53,423 bases of DNA from an uncultured Eubacterium sp. (GCA_947642745.1 CANRTU010000032.1:1-53423), one strand, 5' to 3'. Numbered from the stretch's first letter, positions 1-10,386 are shown. The notes: generated from the sequence alone by a model not told the origin. Translations and numbers: made by a program.

Positions 1-1
1 G

Positions 2-61
2 ATACTGACAATGGAAGAGGCGGCGGAACGCATGGGAAAAAACAGGGAGCGGAAAAAATAA
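2..61 (+). CDS. C-terminal end of an unidentified protein (partial)
   Basis: An open frame enters from the left edge and ends in TAA at 59-61, encoding a charged tail ending ERKK. It lies just upstream of the DUF1848 gene on the same strand. Too little is present to name it, and it could be chance. Confidence 0.4.
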   Translation: MLTMEEAAERMGKNRERKK

Positions 62-99
62 TTTCTCTGTCCCCATGAAACTGGAAAGGAGCATACAAT

Positions 100-1050
100 A
101 TGATTATCAGTGCCAGCCGCAGGACAGATATTCCCCATTATTATCCGGAATGGTTTTTTAACCGGCTCAGAGAAGGATTCGTATATGTCCGTAATCCTGT
201 GAATCCACTTCAGGTCAGTAAAATATCCCTGCACAGGAATGTGGTGGATGGTATTGTGTTCTGGACTAAAAATCCGGAGCCGGTATTGGAACGGCTGGGG
301 GAACTGGAGGGCTGGCATTACTATTTTCAGTTTACGCTGACCGGATATGGAAAGGATATAGAAGCGGGCATTCCGGATAAGAAACATACCATGATTCCCA
401 TTTTCCAGAGGCTGTCCAGAGCCATCGGGCCGGAGCGGATCATCTGGCGCTACGATCCAATCCTGCTCACGGATAAATATACGCCGGCCTTTCATCTCAG
501 GGCTTTTGAGCGGATTGCGGCTGCGCTTTGCGGCTATACGTCCTCCTGTGTGATCAGTTTTGTGGATATTTATGCCAGAAACAGGAAATTTTTTTCAGCA
601 TCCGGTGTCCGGCAGCTGACCGGGGACGAACAGCTTTTTATTGCGGCCGCCCTTGCAAAGACAGCCGGCGCTTTTGGGATTCAGGTGACAGCCTGCGGGG
701 AAGCGGTGGATTTATCCGGTTGCGGCGTTGCCAGGAGCAGCTGTATTGACAAAGAACGGTTCCGGCGTATGACGGGCTGTACAATTACAGCGCAAAAAGA
801 TAAAAACCAGCGGGAAGCCTGCGGCTGTGTGGAAAGTATTGATATCGGCGCTTACCATACCTGTCCGGCAGGCTGCGGATACTGTTACGCAAATGACAGT
901 CCCGGACGTGTGGCGGATACCTGCCGGCTGTATGATGTCCTGGCGCCGCTGTTATGCGGGAAACTCTCAGAATATGATATTCTGACAGAACGAAAAATGA
1001 AATCTTTGAAAGACAGACAGATGACCCTTGCGGATCTGTTACCGGACTGA
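100..1050 (+). CDS. DUF1848 family protein, radical-SAM-like
   Basis: A 316-residue protein whose N-terminus (MIISASRRTDIP) and FWTKNP motif are typical of the DUF1848 family; the length is normal for the family. Near the C-terminus is a Cys-x3-Cys-x2-Cys motif (C255, C259, C262, in CPAGCGYC) like the iron-sulfur cluster motif of radical SAM enzymes, with more cysteines just upstream. The family's reaction is not known to me. The ATG at 100 follows an AAAGGAG site at good spacing. It appears to be a single gene; about 170 bases separate it from the following acetyltransferase. Confidence 0.9.
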   Translation: MIISASRRTDIPHYYPEWFFNRLREGFVYVRNPVNPLQVSKISLHRNVVDGIVFWTKNPEPVLERLGELEGWHYYFQFTLTGYGKDIEAGIPDKKHTMIPIFQRLSRAIGPERIIWRYDPILLTDKYTPAFHLRAFERIAAALCGYTSSCVISFVDIYARNRKFFSASGVRQLTGDEQLFIAAALAKTAGAFGIQVTACGEAVDLSGCGVARSSCIDKERFRRMTGCTITAQKDKNQREACGCVESIDIGAYHTCPAGCGYCYANDSPGRVADTCRLYDVLAPLLCGKLSEYDILTERKMKSLKDRQMTLADLLPD

Positions 1051-1140
1051 CCCTACACCATGCCATTCATTTAAGCGGCCGGGCATGCCAGCCGTACTAA
1101 AAAAAGACTGATAACCCGGATTCCGGCCGGGGAAAGCTTA

Positions 1141-1228
1141 AGATAATGCGCTGACAGCGGAATACGCACAATGGCTGGAAAGACATGGTGAAAACAGAAT
1201 TCCGGAGGAAAGGAAGAAACGGATATGA
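1141..1228 (+). other. Possible 3' remnant of a lost gene
   Basis: After a stop codon at 1138-1140, an open frame without a start codon runs to TGA at 1226-1228 and encodes a charged, helix-like peptide (AEYAQWLERHGENRIPEER). Its stop overlaps the ATG of the next gene as ATGA, a common coupled arrangement. It may be the end of an ancestral upstream partner of the acetyltransferase. Not identified. Confidence 0.25.
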
Positions 1229-1731
1229 AGACAAGACTGGCTGTTATGGAAGATCTTCCAGAAATCAAAAGTGCCTGTCAGGAAATTGTGCGGCAGATGA
1301 AGCAGAACCGGATTCAGATATGGGATGATTATTATCCCGGTGAGTTTTTTGAAACAGATATCAGAAACAGGCGGCTGTATCTGATGGAACATGAGACAGA
1401 ACCTGTGGCTGTCTTTGCGCTGTGCCATGAGGATGCGGGCGAAAACAGTATTAAATGGGAAAAACAGGATGGCAGGGCGCTGTATCTGGACCGGTTTTTT
1501 GTCAGTGTACACTGGCAGGGAACAGGCGCCGGCCGCCGGATGCTGGATTTTGCAAAGGAGGCCGCAAAGACGCTGGGTGCGGAATATCTGCGCCTGTTTG
1601 TGGTGGACGCCAACCTGCCTGCCATCCGTCTGTATTCTGGAAATGGGTTTGTCCGGAAAGAAGGGCTGTACAGGCTGGCCGTGGATGAAGGACTGATCCT
1701 GCATGAATACGGATATGAAAAAAGGCTCTGA
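1225..1731 (+). CDS. GNAT family N-acetyltransferase
   Basis: A 168-residue protein with the GNAT fold pattern: an N-terminal strand-helix unit (TRLAVMEDLPEI), a central strand LYLDRFFV, the acetyl-CoA pyrophosphate loop WQGTGAGRRML, and the C-terminal strand and helix with NLPAIRLYSGNGF, which is highly typical of RimI-like members. It presumably transfers an acetyl group from acetyl-CoA to an amine; the substrate cannot be told. A GGAGGAAAGGAAG site precedes the ATG. Confidence 0.88.
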   Translation: MKTRLAVMEDLPEIKSACQEIVRQMKQNRIQIWDDYYPGEFFETDIRNRRLYLMEHETEPVAVFALCHEDAGENSIKWEKQDGRALYLDRFFVSVHWQGTGAGRRMLDFAKEAAKTLGAEYLRLFVVDANLPAIRLYSGNGFVRKEGLYRLAVDEGLILHEYGYEKRL

Positions 1732-1903
1732 CAGATAAAAGCGTGGTTTATCAGCAGGAAATTTATAGTAATCTGTCTGTTTATAGCTGTCCGAAAGCAG
1801 GGATACACAGGTTATCCGTGGACTGGCAGCGCACAGCATGGTGTATGGCACAGCGTGAACTGGGACAAAATGATCTGTTTTCGGGACAGAAACAGAAAAC
1901 AGG

Positions 1904-1932
1904 TTGATTTTCAGACTGTATATATTTATAAT
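1904..1932 (+). promoter_or_regulatory. Predicted sigma-A promoter for the LytTR regulator
   Basis: TTGATT (1904-1909) and TATAAT (1927-1932) are separated by exactly 17 bases. The nearest downstream gene is the LytTR regulator, and repeat A lies between as a long transcribed leader. The rest of 1732-2213 holds no gene that I can see. Confidence 0.55.
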
Positions 1933-1948
1933 AATCGCTGGAGGGCTG

Positions 1949-2140
1949 GAGCGTGTCTGAAAATGCTTCCATGGGATGTGCATCCGGTTTGTGGAGAATT
2001 TATTCCAAATTTAATCAGCATAGCCCGCTTTACCCAGAGGTCAGGATGCGGCATGCCCCTGGGTATGACTCATAAATCTGGAATAAATTCTCCATATTAT
2101 GCCCTTTGGGGACCAGGGCGTGTTTGAAAAATGCTCTGGA
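1949..2140 (+). repeat. Repeat A copy 1 (composite)
   Basis: The left end GAGCGTGTCTGAAAATGC is followed by a large imperfect hairpin whose outer arms are GGAGAATTTATTCCAAAT (around 1994) and the matching ATCTGGAATAAATTCTCC (around 2079). Then comes a TATGCCCTTTGGGGA segment and, instead of an inverted right end, a second left end in direct orientation (GCGTGTTTGAAAAATGC at about 2117). It lies in the presumed leader of the LytTR regulator. Confidence 0.75.
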
Positions 2141-2213
2141 AGTATTGCCAATGACTGGTAAAGCAACTGTTTTGCCGGATGAATGGAACCGGGACTCCGG
2201 AGGATGTGAAAAA

Positions 2214-2942
2214 TTGTATCTGATAGCTTTATGTGATGATGAGGAAAGAGAACTGGACCAGATTGAAGCCTGCCTGGTGCGGTATCAGCAGGCAAGGCAG
2301 GCGCCCGTGCTGCGTACAGAACGTTTTACAAACGGAGAAGCATTATTAAAACGGATGAGGGAAGGTGAAGATACGCCTGACCTGCTTCTTCTGGATATAT
2401 TTATGACTGGCAGAAATGGTATTGATGTGGCAGAGGAAATAAGGGCGTGTGGCTGCAGGATTCCCATCGTTTTTCTGACTGCATCCATGGAACACGCACT
2501 GAAAGCATACGGGGTGGATGCCATCCAGTATCTGGTAAAACCGCTGGAACGGGAACGCTTTTTCCATGCCATGGACGCTGCCCTGGAATTCAGCCGGCGG
2601 ATGGATAATGATCATGTGATATTGAAAATATCAGGAGGAATCCGGCAGATAAAGCCGGACCAGATCGTTTACTGTGAATCACAGAAAAATTATCAGGTGG
2701 TGCATCTGGCCGGGGAAGAATACAAAGCCAGGATAACAGCGGGGAAACTGTGGGAAATGCTGGAGCGGTTTCCACAGTTCGGCAGATGCGGCAGATCTTA
2801 TATCCTGAACATGGATCATATTGTATCAGTGGAACGGGAAGAGATTAAAATGGATAATGGAAGGAAAGTATACATTCCCAGAAATAAATCAGCAGAATTT
2901 AAGAAAATATATTTTGCCTATTATTTTGAACCGGGTGTGTAA
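2214..2942 (+). CDS. LytTR-family response regulator
   Basis: A receiver domain (acidic residues in ALCDDEER, phospho-acceptor D61 in LLLDIFM, conserved LVKP) is joined to a LytTR DNA-binding domain (CESQKNYQVVH to the FGRCGRSYILN segment), the AgrA/VirR layout. I start at TTG 2214 because GGAGG lies 10 bases upstream and the protein then begins directly with the first receiver strand. Earlier in-frame starts (2106, 2151) would add residues encoded by repeat A. It probably acts with the GHKL kinase(s) downstream, regulating target genes from LytTR direct repeats; the signal is unknown. Confidence 0.9.
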   Translation: MYLIALCDDEERELDQIEACLVRYQQARQAPVLRTERFTNGEALLKRMREGEDTPDLLLLDIFMTGRNGIDVAEEIRACGCRIPIVFLTASMEHALKAYGVDAIQYLVKPLERERFFHAMDAALEFSRRMDNDHVILKISGGIRQIKPDQIVYCESQKNYQVVHLAGEEYKARITAGKLWEMLERFPQFGRCGRSYILNMDHIVSVEREEIKMDNGRKVYIPRNKSAEFKKIYFAYYFEPGV

Positions 2943-3000
2943 GTTAAAGAAAAAAGAATAAAAAAATCGCAGATACCCGCGGTTTACAGGAAACGGAAGG

Positions 3001-3096
3001 CTGCCGGAAAATTAATTTATGGTACGATATATAGTCAGAAACCAGTATTATGTAACGATATGTTGTATATAAAATGATTTTCCGGCAGTCTTTTTT
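3001..3096 (+). terminator. Terminator-like inverted repeat with a long loop
   Basis: GCTGCCGGAAAAT (about 3000-3012) is complementary to ATTTTCCGGCAG (3077-3088), which is followed by six T. The loop is about 65 bases, unusually long for an intrinsic terminator. Sequence just after it (GGGAGAGATCGTC, then GAGGAGAAGATACTGCCGG) resembles the start of repeat B units. Confidence 0.45.
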
Positions 3097-3175
3097 CTTT
3101 TGGGAGAGATCGTCCCGCGCCGGAGGAGAAGATACTGCCGGCTGGCTGTATGCTTGCCTGACGTCCGGAATATAC

Positions 3176-3249
3176 GGTTATTTTTCTGCTGATAATATCT
3201 AAAAACAGAAGACAACCATACATGATCCGGCGTTGTTTTCTGTAGTACC
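3176..3249 (+). repeat. Repeat C copy 1
   Basis: A weak hairpin (GGTTATTTTTCTG with CAGAAGACAACC) is followed by CATGATCCGG and TTTTCTGTAGTACC. The same order, with about 80% identity over the last 45 bases, occurs at 28248-28321. Both copies lie upstream of a two-component signalling gene. The rest of 2943-3385 holds no recognisable gene. Confidence 0.5.
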
Positions 3250-3385
3250 AGTGAAAGTACTTTCAGATTACGGAATCTGTCGCATTTTGTCCCGGAAAAT
3301 ACCCGGATTATCCCATCTGGTAGAATGCCGTATTCTGCCATGCTATAATAATCAGGCTAAAATAAAAAAGAAAGGAATGAGGCCC

Positions 3386-4681
3386 ATGCTGGGAGGTACT
3401 TTTCTGGTTGCGCTTTTGCGCAACGCCATCAGTACTACGCTGATGCTGTCCTTTTTTCTGATGCTGGATCGTCCCAGATTTCCCATGAAAATAACAATCG
3501 GATGCTATGTGCTGACCGGCGTTTCCATAATCATAATTTACAGCGCCTGGTATCTGTATGCCAGGGAAAGCTTTGTAAAATACGCGGGTATTTCCACGCT
3601 TCCGGTTATTGGTATTTTCTGCGGCATGATGAGCGCGGAGGTGGTTTATCTGTCGCTGTACAAAATGGCGCTGGCATTTTATCTGTTTTCTGTAGCTACT
3701 TTCTGCGGGGTAGACGTATCCCGCTGGGGATTTCAGGGAAATATGTGGGTGGATATTCTGGTGCGGCTGATCTGTATGACCGTGATCCTTACATTTACCT
3801 GGGTAAAATTCAGAAAGCAGTTTTTAAACAGTGTGGATTTTCTGATTGATGAAATGGATCTGTTTAGCGCTGTCACACTGTTTATCTCTGTCATGCTGGG
3901 CGCTATTATGGCATACTGGCCAAATCTGCAGGGTTTTTCCATTTTCAATATGGTACGGGCATTTCTGATCCTGTTTATGGCAGGCGTATTGCAGTATGTG
4001 ATTCTGCATCTGTACATTCATCTTGGCCAGGAACATTACTATCAGGAGGAAAAGGAACTGCTGGAAGTAAATGAACAGCTGCTGCACCGCCAGATGGAGA
4101 TGATGCGGGAATCGGAAAAGGAAGCCGCCAGAATCCGTCATGATGTGCGTCACCACATATTGCTGATTCAGGAATATATCCGTAAGGGAGAGTATGATAG
4201 TCTGCTGAAGTATCTGGACCAGTACGGCGGGGATGTGGGCAGCCGTAAAGTAAAGGAGATCTGCAGAAACCGGGCAGTAAACAGTATCCTTTCCGCCTAT
4301 GCCAGAAAAGCATCCAGTCAGAATATTGATGTGAATATGGACGTGCGTCTGCCAGAAGGCCTGCCCGTGAGGGATATTGACTGGGTAGCGATTCTGGCGA
4401 ATGTATTTGAAAACGCCATTCATGGATGTGTCTGCTCGGGACTGGAGGAAATGGAGATTCATATATACATAGCTAAAAAAGGACACAAGGTCGTGATCCA
4501 GTGCTCTAATACGAGTACAGAAAAAATCAGTTTTCACAACGGCCTGCCCCGGTCGGATAAAGGCGGCGGACTGGGTGTGTTCAGCATTATCCGGGCGGCT
4601 TCCAGGTATAAAGGAGAGACGGACTTTGTAGTGGAAAACGGCCAGTTTGTGACCAGAATCTTATTAAATCTGCCAGAATAA
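3386..4681 (+). CDS. GHKL-type sensor histidine kinase (AgrC/VirS-like)
   Basis: A 431-residue protein. About 210 N-terminal residues form several hydrophobic membrane segments; then come a coiled-coil linker, the RHDVRHH phospho-acceptor motif (H252), and a GHKL ATPase domain with an N-box (NVFENAIHG) and a glycine-rich lid (GGGLGVFSI). This is the usual partner of a LytTR regulator, which lies just upstream, so the two probably form one pathway that may sense a peptide or membrane signal. The ATG at 3386 sits 10 bases after AAAGG; another ATG at 3377 is too close to that site. Confidence 0.9.
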   Translation: MLGGTFLVALLRNAISTTLMLSFFLMLDRPRFPMKITIGCYVLTGVSIIIIYSAWYLYARESFVKYAGISTLPVIGIFCGMMSAEVVYLSLYKMALAFYLFSVATFCGVDVSRWGFQGNMWVDILVRLICMTVILTFTWVKFRKQFLNSVDFLIDEMDLFSAVTLFISVMLGAIMAYWPNLQGFSIFNMVRAFLILFMAGVLQYVILHLYIHLGQEHYYQEEKELLEVNEQLLHRQMEMMRESEKEAARIRHDVRHHILLIQEYIRKGEYDSLLKYLDQYGGDVGSRKVKEICRNRAVNSILSAYARKASSQNIDVNMDVRLPEGLPVRDIDWVAILANVFENAIHGCVCSGLEEMEIHIYIAKKGHKVVIQCSNTSTEKISFHNGLPRSDKGGGLGVFSIIRAASRYKGETDFVVENGQFVTRILLNLPE

Positions 4682-4709
4682 GATGCGGATATCTGTCTTT
4701 GCTGTTTGA

Positions 4710-4776
4710 GAGCGGGGGTGAAATATCATTCCCTTCTGGCAGATTCTTCGAAAAGCATTTATCAGACACACTCTGG
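4710..4776 (+). repeat. Minimal repeat A copy (ends only)
   Basis: A degenerate left end (GAGCGGGGGTGAAATATCATT) and right end (AAAGCATTTATCAGACACACTCTGG) are only about 20 bases apart, so this 67-bp copy lacks the central palindromic part. It sits between the two sensor kinase genes. Confidence 0.5.
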
Positions 4777-4855
4777 AAAGTATCTTCCTGCTGTATGAAT
4801 TTTCCTGTGTTATACTGATAAAAATAAAAATATCATAAAAGGAGGACAGACGCAG

Positions 4856-6177
4856 ATGGGTATCCTGCAAATAGCAGGAAATGTTATTCTGTTTCCCTGT
4901 CATGCGTGGATCTGTTACCTGCTTTCAGATCATAAATATGGAAAAAAAGCCAGTCTGTTTATATGGACGACCGGTGGGCTGGTATTTTCCATTCTGATTG
5001 CCATATGCGGTTTTTTACCGGATGTAGTTACGGCTTACCGGTATTTGTACGTATTGTCTGTTATCAGCTATGCGCTGATATTTATTCTGAAGTCCCTGGG
5101 CGGAATATGGAAAAATACGTTTCTCTTTATCACTTATGCCTTATTTTTTCTGCTTTATAATACAATACTGCTGGGTTTTAGCAGAGCGCCCATGGGAGAA
5201 TCAGACCTGCGGTTTATCATAGGACGAATCTCATCGTTTGGACTGGCCGCATATTTGCTTGATAAGTATCTGCTTACGGCTTTTCGCAGGATCAGAAGCG
5301 GTATTCACAAAGGATTTGGCATGCCGGCCCTGGTGAGTGCAATGTATCTGGTGCTGATTTCTGGTTTTGGTATGCGTGATTCCAGTCCGGATGGAGAACG
5401 GTTTGTATTTATGGAAACTGCAATGCGGTATCTGGGTATGAACCTGCTGCTTCTGGTTATTATATCCATTTCTTATCTGGTTATTTTCCGCCTGATTGGC
5501 TCACTGGAAAAAGAACGGGAAAGACATCAGGCGCAGATCAGCCAGAAAATGCTGGAAAACGAGTTATATGCGGAAAAAGAGTATGTGCTCCGGTCCAGAC
5601 AGTTCTGGCATGATCTAAGGCATCACAACCGGATTCTGATGGAATACCTGAATCAGGACAGGGTGGAGGAGGCAAAGAATTACCTGACAGAATATGAAGA
5701 TTCCATGCAGACATCCATGGAAGATCACGGGCTGCAGGAATTCCGCGCCCATCCGGTGGTAAACGCACTGCTATGTATGACAAAACGGCGCTGCAGTCAC
5801 AACGGTATCAGATTTTCTGCGAAGACTATGATACCGTCCCTGTTGCCGTTAAGCGCACCGGAGACGAGTATGCTGTTTGGTAATCTGCTGGAAAACGCCT
5901 GGGAAAGCTGCGAGCGGTGCAAAAGAAAAGAGCCGGATGTGGCGCCGCAGCTGCTGGTTTATGCCAGCGCCAGTCAGAACGTGCTTTGTGTGGAAGTGAA
6001 AAATACAATTTATGAAAAAGTGCGTTTTACTGACGGGATTCCAAGGACGACAAAGGAAGGGGGCGGAACCGGAAGCATGGAACGGGTTTAAAAAAATACA
6101 AAGGAATGGTGCAGTATCAGGTGACAGAAAATCTGTTTGTGACCAGGATTATACTGCCGCTAAAAGACGAAGGATAA
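4856..6177 (+). pseudogene. Second GHKL sensor histidine kinase, frameshifted near its C-terminus
   Basis: The same architecture as the kinase upstream: hydrophobic N-terminal segments, a coiled coil, FWHDLRHH with H252, and an N-box (GNLLENAWES). The frame ends at 6091 within the ATP lid (GGGTGSMERV then stop). In another frame, HGTGLKKYKGMVQYQV continues to TAA 6175-6177 and supplies the missing end (NLFVTRIILPL). A one-base indel between about 6070 and 6085 explains this; a run of seven A lies nearby. AAGGAGGAC precedes the ATG. Either it is inactivated or this is a sequencing error; with the frame restored it would be a full-length kinase. Confidence 0.8.
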
Positions 6178-6282
6178 GCCGGATGGCTGCTGATATTGAT
6201 CGAAATGGAAGTTGCATCCTTTGTATCCGCTCTGGTACCAGTGCGGTGATACAAAAGCTGTTCAGGAAAGGACCCGGACGTA

Positions 6283-9200
6283 GTGCATGAAGTATCATCA
6301 GAAAAGAAAATCTGTCCGGATCAGAACGGCATCGTATTTATCGACACGGAAGTAAGCACGCAGACAGGAAAAATACTGGATTATGGCGTTATTTCCCGGG
6401 ATGGCCGCAGCATTCATACATGCCCGGCGGCCCGGTTTGCGGATTTTATCCGCAATTATCGTTATATTTGCGGACATAATATTCTGGAACACGACCTTGG
6501 GCATCTGGAACAGGAACTGTCCCTGCAACGGATTACCTGCAGTGTCCGGCCGCAGCCGGAAGGAATTCACCTGATTCCGGCGGACACACTTTATCTGTCC
6601 CCGCTGCTGTTTCCACGGTAAAGGACGATAAATTACAGACAGAAGAATTAAACAATCCGCTTAGCGACGCCGCAAAGGCAATGGAACTGTTTTATGACGT
6701 TTGCGGCGCTTATGACATACTGCCCGGGCCCCTGCGGGAAATTTTTAGACTTGCCGCTGGGACGTCAGCCGCAGTTTGCGGGATTTTTTCTCTGGATGGA
6801 CGGCTGTAATAAGGCGGGAAATCCGCAGGATATGCCGAATGATATGCCAGAAAGGGCAGAAGCGCAGCGGTCCGGCTGCGGAAAACAGCTGACATCTGTT
6901 ATCTGTAGCCGGTGAGGACGCAGGGAAAATTTTCGCATATTTTAAGCACCGTATATGTGAACATGCCCATCCATTTTCCATATGTGGAGGAAGTTATGGC
7001 GCTGCTGCGGATCCGTCCCTGCGAAGAGGAGTGCGCATATTGCGGGAAACAGCTGGATATGCGGGTGCGGCTGAAAGCATATTTTGGTTATGATTCGTTC
7101 CGCGCTTATGACGGGGCCAGTCTGCAGGAAGACGCCGCGGCCGCGGTAGTCAGGCGGGAATCAAGAGCCGCACAGGAAGCCTTTATCCGGGATGAAATCC
7201 GGATCATTGTGGCCACGTCCGCTTTTGGCTTGGGCATGGACAAGCCGGATGTAAAAATGGTAGTTCATTACGACATATCCGGATCTCTGGAAAATTATGT
7301 GCAGGAAGCGGGCCGGGCGGGATGAGTCCCTGTCTGCGGAATGTGTGATATTATCTGCGCCGGACGATCTTGATAAACACTTTTTATTATTAAACCAGAC
7401 AAAACTAAGCATCAGTGAAATACAGCAGGTGTGGAGCGCCATTAAAAAACTGACGGGCAGTTTTGAGAAGCTGCAGTGTTCCCCGCTGGAACTGGCCAGG
7501 CAGGACGGATGGGACAAGCCCGCACAGGATATGGAAATGCGTGTCAAAGCGGCGGTTCAGGCGCTGGAAAATGCCGGATATGTGCGCCGGGAAAAAAACG
7601 TACCAGGGGTCTGTGCCAGCAGCATTCTGGTTACCAGTATGACGGAGGCCGGCAGCCGGATTGATTGCTCCCTGCGGATGGACGACCGGTGCAGGGCATA
7701 TGCCAGAAGGATTCTGCAGATGCTGATTTCCAAAAGGAGTATCGCCAGGGCAGGCAATGATGAGGCGGAATCCCGAACGGATTATATCGCTGACATGCTA
7801 TCAAACGTGAGCAGCTTTTAATGATTACTTTTTCCGGGGCGTCGGTTACGGAGTTTAAGCAGCGGCTGTATGATCTGATTGGCAGGTCTGCCTTTCAGGT
7901 GGAAATCAAAACGTTTCATTCCTATTGTTTTGACCTGCTGGGCAGGATGGAAAAACTGGAAGGCGCAGAGCAGGTAGCGGCCCGGGCCGCCGCAATGATA
8001 AAAAGCGGCAGTGTGGAAGCAGGCAGAATAACGAAAACAGTAGCCGTCATAGATGAAGCCCGGGATATGGATAAGGATGCGGCTGCGCTTATTCATGCGC
8101 TGATGGAACAAAATGAAGAAATGCGTGTCATAGCGGTGGGGGATGACGACTGGAATATTTATGGCTTCCGGGGTCTGATTCCAGATACCTGCGGGAATTT
8201 GCCAGTCAGGACGGGGCTGTGCGTTACGAGCTGCTGGAAAACTACCGCAGCTGCCGCTCCATTGTGGCGTATGCCCTGCGGATGAGCGGACGTATGAAAA
8301 CAGGCCCCGGTATTGCGGTACAAAAGGAAGCCGGCATTGTCCTTCTGATCCGTCATTACAGCGACAGTCTGGAACTGCCTGTGACAGACCATCTGCTGCG
8401 GCTGGATCAGGAACCGGCAGCCAGAGAGGAAAGGGTGTCTGTGACCGTGTGCGTGCTCACCAATACAAACGCTGAAGCGCTAAAAGTGTCCGGTCTGCTG
8501 CCAAGACGGGGCAGAAAGGCAAAACTGATCCAGTCCGACAATCATTTTAACCTGTATTATCTGGCGGAAATCCGTTATTTTATACAGACAGTAAGAAAGT
8601 ACAGCAAAAGTCCGGTGATCACCGGGGATTTGTGGAGCCGGGCAAAAACAGAGCTGGAAAGCCGTTACAGTCAAAGTGAATGTCTGCCGCTTTGTCTGCG
8701 CCTTTTAAATACTTTTGAGCAGCCCGGTGAAAAGAAATATGTTTCAGATCTGCTGGAATTTATCCGGGAGTCGCAGCCGGAGGATTTTTACCAGAGCGGC
8801 CAGGGGACGGTCACCGTGTCTGCCATTCATAAAGCAAAAGGAAAGGAATTTGACTGGGTATTTCTGCTGTTAAACCAGATGCGGACAGAGAAAGATGAAG
8901 ACAGACGCAGACTGTATGTGGGCATTACCAGAGCCAGAAACGAACTGTATGTCCATTATAACTCTTCCTGTCGGGATGATATTACGGCGGAGGGGCTGGA
9001 ACGGGAAACGGATGATACAGAGTATCCGGCGCCGGAAGAGATTATATCCCGGCTCTCCCATGAAGATGTGGTACTGGACTTTTTTCAGGGTAAACAGAGA
9101 CGGATGCTTACATACCACAGCGTCATGTTTCTGGGGTCAGCGCCTTTGGCGTATACGATGGAAACGGACAGGTTGTGCGTTTTTCTAAAAAATACTGGCG

Positions 9201-9383
9201 AAAATGGCTGGATTGCACGCAGCCGGATATGATCCCGTCCGGACAAAAGTACGGCTGGTACTGGCCTGGAAAGGGAAGAAAGAGAAACAGGATAAACCGG
9301 AGAGCGTAATTCTTCTGCCGGATATTTATTTTCAAAAAACAGATAACACAGCCGGTTATTATGATATAATAAAGTCATGCTGA
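6283..9383 (+). pseudogene. Remnant of a giant exonuclease-RecQ-UvrD helicase
   Basis: Pieces in order across three frames: a DEDD exonuclease start (GIVFIDTEVS, CGHNILEHDL; 6283-6621), its continuation KDDKLQTEELNNPLSDA after a shift, a zinc-binding-like CEEECAYC region, the late RecQ motifs ([23 protein letters not shown]), a RecQ C-terminal region (7325-7810), then UvrD motifs (VIDEARDMDKD, GDDDWNIYGFRG, LLENYRSC, SAIHKAKGKEFDWVF, LYVGITRARNELY). The end, VLAWKGKKEKQDKPES, is in a further frame. RecQ Walker A and motifs I-IV are missing near 7145, and the UvrD Walker A near 7805, so neither motor could work. Intact Lachnospiraceae relatives are very long single proteins. Confidence 0.85.
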
Positions 9384-9414
9384 AATACAAATAAAATAAA
9401 AAGGAGCGGATATA

Positions 9415-10200
9415 ATGGCACAATTACACTGTAATTTCTTTTCTTATTCTCTTGGATACGGCGTGGATATCCAGATCGTACTTCCGAGTTTAAGTCCCTG
9501 TGATATGGAACATCCCGAAAATCTCACCCATACGGTGACTGCGAAATATCCGGTTCTGTATCTGCTGCACGGTCATGGCAACGACTATATGTGCTGGAGC
9601 CGCTTTACTTCCATGGAGCGTTATGTGGAAGAGCGGCGGATGGTGGCGGTTACATGTTCTGTGGGAAACAAAGGGTATATGAATGCCGGATACGGTGAAA
9701 ACTATTTTGATTTTGTAAAAAAAGAACTGCCGGAATTTATCCTTGCCAATTTTCCGGTTTCAGAACGCAAAGAAGATACCTATATCGCGGGCCTTTCCAT
9801 GGGAGGCTACGGGGCGCTGGCCCATGCGCTGGAACATCCGGATTCTTATCAGGCTGTAGGAGCTTTTTCACCAGCCACGGACTGGGGCGGTATGGAGCCG
9901 GAGGAACGTCTGGGCCACGGACTGCCAGATATGATGGAGCTTAAAACTTTGCTGGAAAATGATCTGGCTGCAGGAAAGAAACTGCCGGAAATTTTTATGT
10001 GTATCGGAAAACAGGACTTTTTATATGATACGGTCGTGGATTTTCATCAGACGCTGGAGGCGGAAGGAGTCGGACACAGATATGACGACGTGGACGGCTT
10101 TGAGCATGAGTGGGCGTTCTGGGATAAGGAACTGCCACTGTTTCTGGACTGGCTGCCAAGAACCGACAGTTATGCGGGACTGGAGCCGCATCATATGTAG
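9415..10200 (+). CDS. Esterase of the EstA/esterase D family
   Basis: A 261-residue alpha/beta hydrolase without a signal peptide. YLLHGHGND begins the fold; the nucleophile elbow GLSMGG gives S128, and D201 (KQDFLYD) and H231 (FEHEWAFWD) complete the triad. The pattern matches tributyrin esterase and S-formylglutathione-hydrolase-like enzymes, which cleave short-chain esters. AAAAAGGAGCGG precedes the ATG. It is a separate gene, following the helicase remnant by about 30 bases. Confidence 0.9.
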   Translation: MAQLHCNFFSYSLGYGVDIQIVLPSLSPCDMEHPENLTHTVTAKYPVLYLLHGHGNDYMCWSRFTSMERYVEERRMVAVTCSVGNKGYMNAGYGENYFDFVKKELPEFILANFPVSERKEDTYIAGLSMGGYGALAHALEHPDSYQAVGAFSPATDWGGMEPEERLGHGLPDMMELKTLLENDLAAGKKLPEIFMCIGKQDFLYDTVVDFHQTLEAEGVGHRYDDVDGFEHEWAFWDKELPLFLDWLPRTDSYAGLEPHHM

Positions 10201-10386
10201 TAATGATAACAGCTTGAAATACTTCCGGGCGCCGGAAAGCAGCGGCAGGGGCAGCATGTCTTCCCCGGCTGTTTCCGGCAATAGCCGTGTCTCTTTCCTG
10301 CCTGGTCCGCATGTTGCGTCGCTTTTATATTCACATATTTCTCTAAAATATGAAACAGATTTCTCAAAAATTCCCTATTGATTTCT

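Noticed and set aside
1138..1983. Minus-strand frame of 281 codons over the GNAT gene
   Set aside because: It is antisense to a well-supported acetyltransferase and has no homology-like features.
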